A DNA stretch of 50,158 nucleotides from CBDBJK01 sp965206395. GTDB lineage: Bacteria > Chloroflexota > Dehalococcoidia > Lucifugimonadales > CATOSD01. The notes beneath the pieces were generated by a model. It searched no databases. It was not told where the DNA came from and saw only the letters and a program-made list of their open reading frames with translations. This document shows, in pieces, positions 25,965-34,052 of this stretch. A program made the position numbers and the translations under genes. The number at the start of each line of letters is the position of its first letter. Position 1 is the first letter of the stretch. Location: positions 1 to 50,158 of the forward strand of contig CBDBJK010000015.1 in assembly GCA_965206395.1 (NCBI GenBank), written 5' to 3'.

Positions 25965-26091
25965 TCTTACTGCGCTTTAGTCAGTTTGGTCGTTCCCACC
26001 CCAATCGCCACCCCAATTGCATCCCAGACACCTAATTGGATGAAGTGCTTCTTGCGCTTCGATACTACTCTACAATAACGGAGAGAAAAAC

Positions 26092-27219
26092 TTGGCAGAC
26101 AAACTGAGCGTCGGAATCATCGGCTGTGGAGAGATGACCAGCAACCACATTTTCGGGTACCTGAACTCGGCAAGGTACGAAGTCGTCGCCCTCGCCGATC
26201 TGAGCGAGCAGGCAATGAAAGACTTCGACGAACACTTCTCTGAATACGATGACTATAAGCCAAAGCACTTCACAGACGCCCGCGAGATGCTTGAAAAGTC
26301 AGCGCTCGACGTCGTTTCGGTGGGAGTCTGGGACACAGGCCATGCGCCAATGACTATGGCCGCGGCAGCATCAGGAGTCAAAGCGGTCCTCTGCGAGAAG
26401 CCGATGGCCGACACTATTGGTGCTGCCGCAGACATGATGTTGGTCTGTCGGCGCAACGGGGTGAAGCTGGCTGTCGGCCACCAGCGTAGGTGGTTGCCGG
26501 CATACACGCTTGCGAAGCAGATGATCGCCGACGGTGAGATAGGCGACGTGAGGCTTATCACCGCCTTTGCGCGCGACGGACTTCCAAACTATTCCTCCCA
26601 CCAGACGGACATGTTCCGATATCTGCTCAACGATGCGGACTGCACCTGGGTCATGGGCAGCGTGGAGCGAGAGACGGATCGATGGGCACGTGCAATTCCC
26701 ATCGAGGACAAGGCGCTCGCTGTATTCGGTTTCGAGAACGGCGCGCAGGCGATGATCCTCTCAGGGCTGACGCCTGAGTACGGGTTTGGAGCACGTATCT
26801 ATGGCAGTGATGGCATGATCGAAATCACGGTCACCGACCTGAAGATCATGAACGGGAAGACAGGCGGCTGGCGAGAGCACAGGCCAGATGGCGACCACTT
26901 CAAATACGGGGAGGACAACTTCGAGATTATTGAGGCCGGAATCGCACAGGCCCATGAGTTTGCCGATTGGATTTCGGGAGAGATCTCGAATTACAGGGGA
27001 GATGGCATGACAGGCTATAAGGCACTCGAGATGGTGCTCGCCGTTTATGAGTCAGCGCGAACCCATACGCAGGTCCAGATGCCGCCCAAGACTATGGCTA
27101 GCCCCTTGGAGTTGATGATCGACTCCGGCCATCTGCCGGTACGCTACCCGGGGAGATTCGACATCCGAAACCGGACGCTACGCGGCGACAACGTCGTCGC
27201 CGACACTGAGAACGTATAG
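26092..27219 (+). CDS. Gfo/Idh/MocA-family oxidoreductase
   Basis: 375 residues from a TTG start with ACGGAGAG six bases upstream; there is no ATG at the proper place. It shows LSVGIIGCGEMTSNHIFGYL (NAD-binding), the EKP motif in AVLCEKPMADTIGA (about 105), and VKLAVGHQRRWLPAYTLAKQ. The substrate domain has NDADCTWVMGSVERETDRWA and YGSDGMIEITVTDLKI. Such proteins oxidise cyclic or open-chain sugars and inositols. Its neighbours, an enolase-family dehydratase and the DUF1800 group, would fit carbohydrate use, but the substrate is unknown. It follows the terminator, so it has its own transcription. IS3 copy 2 lies 125 bp downstream. Confidence 0.9.
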   Translation: MADKLSVGIIGCGEMTSNHIFGYLNSARYEVVALADLSEQAMKDFDEHFSEYDDYKPKHFTDAREMLEKSALDVVSVGVWDTGHAPMTMAAAASGVKAVLCEKPMADTIGAAADMMLVCRRNGVKLAVGHQRRWLPAYTLAKQMIADGEIGDVRLITAFARDGLPNYSSHQTDMFRYLLNDADCTWVMGSVERETDRWARAIPIEDKALAVFGFENGAQAMILSGLTPEYGFGARIYGSDGMIEITVTDLKIMNGKTGGWREHRPDGDHFKYGEDNFEIIEAGIAQAHEFADWISGEISNYRGDGMTGYKALEMVLAVYESARTHTQVQMPPKTMASPLELMIDSGHLPVRYPGRFDIRNRTLRGDNVVADTENV

Positions 27220-27433
27220 CTGCGCACCACCTGATATTTTTAGAAGACATTAACCCACCTTTCACGCCGCCACTCACAGTCAGAAACGAATTCTATTCTT
27301 GCTCATTTCTCTCCCTAACATATGGGGTGTGTTACAGAGACTTTTGAGGTGGTACCCAAAAACTAGACAACTGGCTAAGAGAGAGTCCAGCTCCTAAAAT
27401 AACCGGCAACTAACCGACGTGAAGGAGCAGGAC

Positions 27434-27718
27434 ATGAAGCAGACGAGGAATAAGCACAGTCCGGCGTTCAAGGCCAAGGTGGCCCTGGCCGCCCTTGCGG
27501 GGGAAGAGACCATCGCCCAGCTGGCCAGCCGATTTGAGGTCCATCCCAGTCAGATTCACGCCTGGAAAAGGGCCCTGGTGGAAGGAGCCCCGGAGCTATT
27601 TGCCACCAATCAGAAATCCCAGGAGAAAGCCAAGGAAGCTCAGATTAACCACCTCTACCGGCACATCGGCCAGCTGAAGGTGGAACGCGATTTTTTGTCG
27701 GAAAGGTCCGGTCTATGA
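27434..27718 (+). CDS. IS3 transposase OrfA, copy 2
   Basis: Same 94-residue helix-turn-helix protein as copy 1, with one visible change: Glu replaces Gly in the ALAGEETIAQL segment. The stop overlaps the OrfB start. Confidence 0.92.
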   Translation: MKQTRNKHSPAFKAKVALAALAGEETIAQLASRFEVHPSQIHAWKRALVEGAPELFATNQKSQEKAKEAQINHLYRHIGQLKVERDFLSERSGL

Positions 27719-28650
27719 GTCGCAGCATACGGCGAGCCATGATAGACCGAGACCACCAGCAGCTGTCTTTGGTGCGTCAATGTATCCTGCTGGACGTCAG
27801 CCGGGCCTCGGTGTACTACCGGCCGGTACCGACCAGGGCAGAAGACCTGGAGTTGATGGCCCTGATGGACCGTCAGTATTTGAAGACCCCCTTCTACGGC
27901 TCCAGGAAGATGAAGGCCTGGCTGCTGCAACAGGGCTATCTGGTGAGCCGAAAAAGGGTTCGAAGGCTGATGCGGTTGATGGGTCTGGAAGCCATCTACC
28001 GGCGTCCCAACACCAGCAAACCAGCGCCGGGACACCGGATCTTTCCCTATCTGCTGAAGGGAGTGGAGGTTAATCGGGTCGACCAGGTCTGGGCCGCGGA
28101 CATCACCTACATCCCCATGGCGAAGGGCTTCCTGTACCTGGTGGCCATCATGGACTGGCACAGCCGGCACGTGCTGGCCTGGAAGCTCTCCAACACCATG
28201 GACACCAGCTTCTGCGTGGCGGCGTTGGAGGAAGCCCTGGGTAAGGGACGACCAGAGATATTCAACACCGACCAGGGGAGTCAGTTCACCAGTGAGGCCT
28301 TTACCCAGACGTTGCAGGAGCAGAGGGTCCAGGTCAGCATGGATGGTAAGGGTAGGTACCTGGACAACATCTTCGTGGAGCGGCTGTGGCGGAGCATCAA
28401 GTACGAGGAGGTGTATCTGAAAGCTTACCAGACCGTCGCTGAGGCCCGAACTGGGATCAATGCCTACCTGGAGTTCTACAACCGGCAGAGGCCTCACCAG
28501 GCTTTGGGCTACCGGACCCCAGCAGAGGTGTACCAACATGGCCAGGAAGAAAGGGGAGCAGCAGCTGAAGAAGCAGGGCTGCCATCGGGCTTGGTGAAAC
28601 CTAGCGCAGGGGTGGGAGACTCTCTTAATTTAGCCCTCGTGCTGTCTTAA
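27715..28650 (+). CDS. IS3 transposase OrfB, copy 2
   Basis: 311 residues, identical in protein sequence to copy 1 as far as read, with synonymous changes such as CCAGAG for CCGGAG near 28255 and GCT for GCC near 28440. The D-D-35-E triad is intact. Confidence 0.93.
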   Translation: MSRSIRRAMIDRDHQQLSLVRQCILLDVSRASVYYRPVPTRAEDLELMALMDRQYLKTPFYGSRKMKAWLLQQGYLVSRKRVRRLMRLMGLEAIYRRPNTSKPAPGHRIFPYLLKGVEVNRVDQVWAADITYIPMAKGFLYLVAIMDWHSRHVLAWKLSNTMDTSFCVAALEEALGKGRPEIFNTDQGSQFTSEAFTQTLQEQRVQVSMDGKGRYLDNIFVERLWRSIKYEEVYLKAYQTVAEARTGINAYLEFYNRQRPHQALGYRTPAEVYQHGQEERGAAAEEAGLPSGLVKPSAGVGDSLNLALVLS

Positions 28651-28715
28651 TAATGGGGTCCACCTTACTTTATCTATGACACCCTTCTATCATCTGAAGG
28701 CCTGGAGAATATACA

Positions 28716-29429
28716 TTGAGAATTAAGAGCATAATTCAAAAGGGCACTTTGGCGCTTGTCGGCAGCGGGGAGTATCTGCCCGAAATGGAAGAGCTAGACA
28801 GATATCTTCTTGGACGGATTCCAAGTTCGCCCAGAGTAGTCTGCCTACCTACTGCCGCGGGCAATGAAGGGTCGGAAAGCATATCTCGATGGTCGGAAAT
28901 GGGAAGAGAGTACTTCTCCGGTCTAGGAGCCGACGCTCAATCGGTAGAGGTCATCAATAGAGAAACTGCAATGGATGACAATGTGGTAAGTCAGATTGGA
29001 GGGGCCAATTTCGTATATCTTTCCGGTGGCGGGCCAAGCTATCTTTACGAGACTCTGATCGACACGAAAGCATGGGACGCCATCTTGAGAGTTCTAGAAA
29101 AGGGAGGAGTGGTAGCTGGCTGCAGCGCCGGTGCGATGATTTGGGGAGAGAGGATACCTGGTTTTTTGCCGCCGCCATTTCGATGGAAACCAGGGTTCGA
29201 TATTGTTTCAGGAGCATCAATAGTTCCGCATTATGACCAGATCCCTGGCTTTTTCGCCCGAATTTACAGAAGTATCAACTTCACGCGGCCCACTCTAATT
29301 GGCATTGAGGGATATACCGCCCTCATCGTGAAGGATGGACAGTTTGAAGTGAGGGGCAAGGGTGGCGTGACGATTTGGGACAACGGGAGAAAGCGATTCA
29401 CGGAAGGTGAATCCATACAAGCGTTTTGA
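28716..29429 (+). CDS. Peptidase S51/cyanophycinase-like (class I glutamine amidotransferase-like) protein
   Basis: 237 residues from a TTG at 28716, with TGGAGAA upstream. It has the flavodoxin-like core of family S51: TLALVGSGEYLPEMEELD, PRVVCLPTAAGNEG, FVYLSGGGPSYLYETL, then the nucleophile Ser in VVAGCSAGAMIWG (S137). A His is placed in IVPHYDQIPG (H172). Known members include alpha-aspartyl dipeptidase PepE and cyanophycinase, which cut Asp-X bonds. The gene follows IS3 copy 2 by 48 bp, so its native promoter may have been replaced. Which substrate it cuts cannot be read; no cyanophycin synthetase is in the window. Confidence 0.87.
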   Translation: MRIKSIIQKGTLALVGSGEYLPEMEELDRYLLGRIPSSPRVVCLPTAAGNEGSESISRWSEMGREYFSGLGADAQSVEVINRETAMDDNVVSQIGGANFVYLSGGGPSYLYETLIDTKAWDAILRVLEKGGVVAGCSAGAMIWGERIPGFLPPPFRWKPGFDIVSGASIVPHYDQIPGFFARIYRSINFTRPTLIGIEGYTALIVKDGQFEVRGKGGVTIWDNGRKRFTEGESIQAF

Positions 29430-29846
29430 CCACCCTACCCGGTTTTTGAAGCGCCCTACTTGCCAAATTTAACAATGTTTTATCGGCTTGAGGTGGAATT
29501 GAGAGTGTCATGCGCCTGTTGACAACTTCAGAGGGCGGTCATATAGTCTGTGCTAACTCAGGATGTGGCGTTCATAAGCGCACTGGAGTCCATCTGGGAA
29601 CTATCAGATGAGCACCCCGATTTCTTGACTCGCTCAAGCTTGGTGTGTTACCAATCCTCACAGTTTTGCGACGAACATCACCAACAGTTGACCTGCGTGG
29701 CGAAATCGCGGTGAACGGGAGAAAGGGATTTGTCAGAAGATCACCTTGTACCATGTTGCGCTGCCAGCAGGCCCGCTTCGATACCGCTTTCCAGGCCACA
29801 AAGCCGGACCTGGTCCAAAACGCGCAAGACCAGCGTCACCAGGGGA
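29430..29846. other. 417-bp interval without a supported gene
   Basis: No coding frame is convincing. It contains a near-consensus promoter (29519-29547) pointing rightward to the broken FGE gene about 300 bp away. The stretch could be a long 5' leader, a small RNA or a decayed gene. Confidence 0.45.
29519..29547 (+). promoter_or_regulatory. Near-consensus sigma-70 promoter TTGACA-17-TATAGT
   Basis: A perfect -35 (29519-29524), a 17-bp spacer and TATAGT (29542-29547). The nearest rightward gene is the formylglycine-generating enzyme pseudogene, starting near 29847. The distance implies a leader of about 290 nt, or an unannotated short transcript. Confidence 0.5.
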
Positions 29847-30691
29847 ATGGCACTAATTCCAGGCGGCGAGTTCGTCATGGGTAACAACGATGATTCTGGA
29901 TAGCCCGCCGACGGCGAAGGCCCCACACGTGAAGTTAAAGTCGATCCGTTCTATATGGATGAGACCGCGGTCACGAACGTACAGTTCGCCCGGTTCGTAA
30001 AGGCCACGAGCTACAAGACCGAAGCCGAGCGCTTCGGGTGGTCTTTCGTTTTCAGAGCGTTCCTGTCCGAGTCGGTGTCGGAAACAATTACGCAGGCTGT
30101 AGCCGAAGCTCTGTGGTGGAGTCCGGTTAACGGTGCGATGTGGAGGCATCCCGAAGGTTCCGGGTCGAGTGTGCGCAAACGAATTGACCATCCTGTTGTT
30201 CACGTTTCATGGAACGACGCGATGGCGTACTGCGAGTGGACGGGCAAACGTTTGCCGACAGAGGCCGAGTGGGAGTGCGCCGCACGTGGAGGACTCGATC
30301 AGAAACGCTATCCCTGGGGCGACGATCTTACTCCCAACGGCAAGCACATGTGCAACATCTGGCAAGGCACATTCCCGACACACAATACCGCCGAGGACGG
30401 GTTCAGCGCGACAGCACCCGTCAAGTCGTTCCCGACAAACGGGTACGGACTCTACACATCGTCGGAAATGTGTGGGAGTGGCAACGTGACTGGAACAGCC
30501 GAAACTATCATCGCTCGGGTCAACACGTCAATCCCACGGGGCCGGTACAGGGCACATCGCGAAGCATACGCGGAGGATCGTATTTGTGCCACGACTCGTA
30601 CTGCAACCGCTACCGGGTGGCCGCTCGAAGCGCAAATACACCCGATAGCTCAACCGCGAATCTCGGATTTCGCTGTGCGGCGGATGCATAG
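29847..30691 (+). pseudogene. Formylglycine-generating enzyme (SUMF1/FGE-type), amber codon plus frameshift
   Basis: The frame from the ATG at 29847 reads MALIPGGEFVMGNNDDSG, then TAG at 29901, then PADGEGPTREVKVDPFYMDE in the same frame. It continues with VHVSWNDAMAYCEWTGKRLP and TEAEWECAARGG. Near 30465-30470 one A is missing (TACACATC where TACAACATC would give YNIVGNVWEW). The other frame then gives HIVGNVWEWQRDW and the FGE signature IRGGSYLCHDSYCNRYRVAAR, with both copper-binding Cys, ending LGFRCAAD. The repaired protein has about 281 residues. Known: FGE converts the Cys of C-x-P-x-R in sulfatases into formylglycine. A Cys-type sulfatase is the next gene (30765), so the pair is functional logic, but this copy cannot work as read. 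Confidence 0.88.
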
Positions 30692-30764
30692 CTGATAGCG
30701 CCGAATAGGTTGACGGCGTGTACTGCTTTTCCTTCATTGTTCAAGTCTAGGAGGTGACCATACT

Positions 30765-32255
30765 CTGGCCGACCGACCAAACATAGTGTTCCTATTTAGC
30801 GACCAGCAACGCTACGACACACTGAAGTGCTATGGCAACGACTGGATTCAGACTCCCAGCATAAACCAGCTTGCAGAGCAGAGCTTCGTGTTTCGAAATG
30901 CGTACGTAGCGCAGCCTGTTTGCACGCCCGCCCGATCAACCATTATGACTGGACTCTATCCGCACGCCGCCGGACCAATCGTTAACAAGATTCCGCTGCC
31001 CAAAGACGTGAAGACAATCGCAGAGATGATATCCGAGGAGTATTACTGCGGGTACTTCGGCAAGTGGCACCTTGGCGACGACCTTGAAGCGCAGCACGGC
31101 TTCGACGAGTGGATAAGCACCGAAGACACCCATCGCGACGCGTACACTCGGCGCGAACTCAGATACAAGCGTTCCAGCTACCACCACCACCTGTTAGCTA
31201 ATGGGTTCAAACCCGACAGGCCAGACGATGACGACATCGGGACTTTCTCGGCAAGTATGCGTTATAGCCTGCCGGAAGAGTTTCAGATGGCGTCGTATCT
31301 GGGTGATCGCGCGGCTAAGTTCATCGAGCGCAACAAAGACCGTCCATTCATGCTTTTCGTGAGCACATTCGAACCCCATTCGCCGTACGACGGCCCCTTC
31401 AAGGACATATATAACCCTGAGGAACTTCCCACCGGGCCGACCTTCCTGAAACATCCTGAAGGCGCCTCGTTCGTGAACCGCACGCGAGCCGACTACTTTC
31501 TGTCGTTCCTCGAAGGCGCCGACCAGACCGAAGATAATTACATGATGGAATACGCTGCGCCCCTGGAGGACGTCACCACAGAGATCGGGTGGCGCACGCT
31601 GCGCGCTCACTACATGGCGAACATCACGACAGTGGACGGCATGGTGCGACGTGTTGCCGACGCGCTCGAAAGCGCAGGCATCGCCGACAACACGGTGGTG
31701 GTGTTCACCAGCGAGCACGGCGACATGATGGGCGACCATGGAATGCTGGAGAAACGCTCTTTCTACGAGGAAGCGTCGCGGGTGCCCCTGCTGATGCGTG
31801 TTCCATGGCTGTCGCAAGACCAGACTAATGTTGATGGCTACGTTAGCCATATAGACCTCGTGCCTACCTTGCTCGACTTGATCGGCGACCCTGTGCCCGA
31901 TCACCTTCAGGGAAAGAGCTTCATATCGGTTATGAAGGGCGATCAAACACTCGATGGCAACGAGGTGTTCATACAGTGGAACGGAACCAGCGATGGTCTG
32001 CCCGATAGGTTCCTCGGTAGCGGATCGATTAACCGTATGCTGACGCTTCCGTGGCGCTCCGTGGTGGTAGACGGCTGGAAGCTGAACCTGTGCGCGGGCG
32101 ACCAGTGCGAGCTGTTCGACCTGCAAAACGACCCTTACGAGGAAACGAACCTGTTTAACAGCCCGAGTCAGGCAGATCGAATTCGTGACATGGCTTCCCG
32201 CGTCCGCATGTGGCAACGACGTACAGGCGATGACGCTCCACTTCCACCTGCGTAA
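30765..32255 (+). CDS. Type I (Cys-type) sulfatase
   Basis: About 496 residues. The best start is a CTG at 30765, seven bases after a strong AGGAGGTGA site; it gives MADRPNIVFLFSDQQRYDTL, the typical sulfatase opening. A GTG at 30786 would cut the conserved PNIVF strand. Seen: metal Asp in FSDQQ, the activation motif VCTPARSTIMTGLYPH (Cys about 53, to be made formylglycine), GKWHLGDDLEAQHGFDEW, and TVVVFTSEHGDMMGDHGM, where a Glu stands in place of the usual Asp. There is no signal peptide, so it acts in the cytosol. Neighbours: the FGE that should mature it (broken), then a GMC oxidoreductase. It probably cleaves a sulfate ester of an imported carbohydrate; the substrate is unknown. Confidence 0.92.
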   Translation: MADRPNIVFLFSDQQRYDTLKCYGNDWIQTPSINQLAEQSFVFRNAYVAQPVCTPARSTIMTGLYPHAAGPIVNKIPLPKDVKTIAEMISEEYYCGYFGKWHLGDDLEAQHGFDEWISTEDTHRDAYTRRELRYKRSSYHHHLLANGFKPDRPDDDDIGTFSASMRYSLPEEFQMASYLGDRAAKFIERNKDRPFMLFVSTFEPHSPYDGPFKDIYNPEELPTGPTFLKHPEGASFVNRTRADYFLSFLEGADQTEDNYMMEYAAPLEDVTTEIGWRTLRAHYMANITTVDGMVRRVADALESAGIADNTVVVFTSEHGDMMGDHGMLEKRSFYEEASRVPLLMRVPWLSQDQTNVDGYVSHIDLVPTLLDLIGDPVPDHLQGKSFISVMKGDQTLDGNEVFIQWNGTSDGLPDRFLGSGSINRMLTLPWRSVVVDGWKLNLCAGDQCELFDLQNDPYEETNLFNSPSQADRIRDMASRVRMWQRRTGDDAPLPPA

Positions 32256-32297
32256 CACCACACCTTATACGAGGTAGTTTCTAATTAGGGAGGAATT

Positions 32298-33842
32298 GTG
32301 AAATACGATGTGATAATCATAGGCTCCGGGTCCGCGGGGTCAATCCTCGCCACTCGCTTGACGGAGGATACCAATCGGTCGGTGCTTCTCCTGGAGGCTG
32401 GGCCAGACTACCCGGACCTGGATAGTCTTCCAGAAGAGGTTAAGTATGGCTACGCCACAGGCACTGACATTATGACCAGCGATCACAACTGGCAATTCAT
32501 CGGAAAGGCGACGGACAAGGCCGAGCCTATGATGGTTCCCAGAGGCAAGGTTACCGGTGGATCCAGCGCCATCAACGGCCAGGTGTTTCTGCGTGGTGTG
32601 CCAGAGGACTACGACAGCTGGGACTCATGGGGCAACAACGAGTGGAGCTACGAGAACGTTCTCCCCTACCTTCGGAAACTGGAGACCGACATGGACTTTC
32701 ATGACGATTTCCACGGCAGTGAAGGCCCCATAGTCGCTCATCGCTTCAAGAGAGATAACTGGCTCCCCGCGCAGGCCTTTTACAACTCCTGCAAAGCCAC
32801 AGGTTTCATAGACAGCCCCGACCACAACCATCCTGATTCCACAGGCGTGGGGCCAACGCCGTTCAATAATCCCGATGGCATCAGGTTCAGCACGGCGATA
32901 GGCTACCTCGGCCAGTCTCGGCATCGCCTGAACCTTACTATCAAGGCTAATTGCACAGTACACAGGATTCTGTTCGACGGCAAACGCGCGAAACGTGTCG
33001 AGGTCGAAAGCGGTGGCGAGAAGTTTGTTGTCGAAGGCGAACAGATCATCCTCAGCGCAGGCGCGATTGGCTCGCCCCAGCTATTGATGCTCTCTGGCGT
33101 GGGGCCTGCCGACCATCTAAGAGAATTAGGCATCCCATTGGTAGCAGAATTGTCTGGAGTCGGACAAAACCTGAGGGATCACCCCCTGGTTGCCGTGACA
33201 TGGCGAACGAAGGAAGACTTCCCGCTGGACGGTATGGCCCCAAGAATGCAGGTAACCCTCCGCTACACCGCCGAAGGTTCTGATCTTCGCAATGACATGA
33301 AGGTCTCGATGATGTCCTTCGCAACCGAGCGCATTAATAGGGGTGGAGACCGCATGAGACCAATGGGAGTCCGCATGACAGCCGGAATCCAGCTTGCGGT
33401 CGGAGTCGGCGAGATTCGGCTTACCTCCAGAGACCCCAATGTGCAGCCTTTGTTGGACTATCGCTACCTTGAGGACGAGTTCGACCTGCGGCGCTTGAGA
33501 GAGTCCGTTCATCTGTGTCTCAAATTGGCGGAGCACAATGATTTCAAGGACATTTTAGTTGAGGTCGTAGACCCCACTGCCTCCGATTTGGAATCTGACG
33601 AGGCCCTGGATGACTGGATTATGCGGGAGGTATCCACCTCACAGCACGTCTCCTGTACCTGCAAGATGGGGCCAGCGTCCGACGCGATGGCGGTAGTTGA
33701 CCAGTACGGTAAAGTTCATGGACTTGAGGGGCTGCGAGTCGTAGACGCTTCGATAATGCCCGATTGCATTCGCGCCAACACCAACGTCACCACCATGATG
33801 ATCGGCGAGCGCGTAGCCGACTTCATACTTGAGGGTAACTGA
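32298..33842 (+). CDS. GMC-family FAD-dependent oxidoreductase (choline dehydrogenase-like)
   Basis: 514 residues, ATG at 32298 with GGGAGGAA upstream. The FAD-binding DVIIIGSGSAGSILATRL (residues 4-21), LLLEAGPDYPD, and RGKVTGGSSAINGQVFLRG (second FAD motif) are clear. The catalytic pair is H450 in SQHVSCTCKMG and N496 in NTNVTTMMIGER. Family members oxidise alcohols or aldehydes, including choline, glucose and polyethylene glycol. The gene is 42 bp downstream of the sulfatase, so it may form an operon that desulfates and oxidises the same substrate (inference). No lesion is seen, and the C-terminus is standard. Confidence 0.93.
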   Translation: MKYDVIIIGSGSAGSILATRLTEDTNRSVLLLEAGPDYPDLDSLPEEVKYGYATGTDIMTSDHNWQFIGKATDKAEPMMVPRGKVTGGSSAINGQVFLRGVPEDYDSWDSWGNNEWSYENVLPYLRKLETDMDFHDDFHGSEGPIVAHRFKRDNWLPAQAFYNSCKATGFIDSPDHNHPDSTGVGPTPFNNPDGIRFSTAIGYLGQSRHRLNLTIKANCTVHRILFDGKRAKRVEVESGGEKFVVEGEQIILSAGAIGSPQLLMLSGVGPADHLRELGIPLVAELSGVGQNLRDHPLVAVTWRTKEDFPLDGMAPRMQVTLRYTAEGSDLRNDMKVSMMSFATERINRGGDRMRPMGVRMTAGIQLAVGVGEIRLTSRDPNVQPLLDYRYLEDEFDLRRLRESVHLCLKLAEHNDFKDILVEVVDPTASDLESDEALDDWIMREVSTSQHVSCTCKMGPASDAMAVVDQYGKVHGLEGLRVVDASIMPDCIRANTNVTTMMIGERVADFILEGN

Positions 33843-33882
33843 TGGCTGTCACGGCGTTGTGCCGCGCAGTGCGCGATGATGG

Positions 33883-33911
33883 TTGACGACGATTTGGGCC
33901 ACTGCTACACT
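33883..33911 (+). promoter_or_regulatory. Sigma-70-type promoter TTGACG-17-TACACT
   Basis: The -35 TTGACG (33883-33888) and -10 TACACT (33906-33911) are separated by 17 bp, 142 bp upstream of the ThDP enzyme start. The -10 matches that of the flavin monooxygenase promoter at 43305. Confidence 0.5.
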
Positions 33912-34052
33912 CCTATCCATCCGAAAGACAGTCTCATATCAAAAAAAGGTTGCCAGGTATGCTTCCGGGAAGCTAATGATAATGCATAGCCTCGATCAGA
34001 TAATTCCGGCTATGCCGAGACCCTGGGTAACACAAAGCGCGAAGTCAGGAGG

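Larger units (their letters stand above)
27345..28667 (+). mobile_element. IS3-family insertion sequence, copy 2
   Basis: 1323 bp, with the same ends as copy 1. It is flanked by a 4-bp duplication, CTTT, at 27341-27344 and 28668-28671. It lies between the Gfo/Idh and S51 genes and breaks no recognisable gene. Confidence 0.93.
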
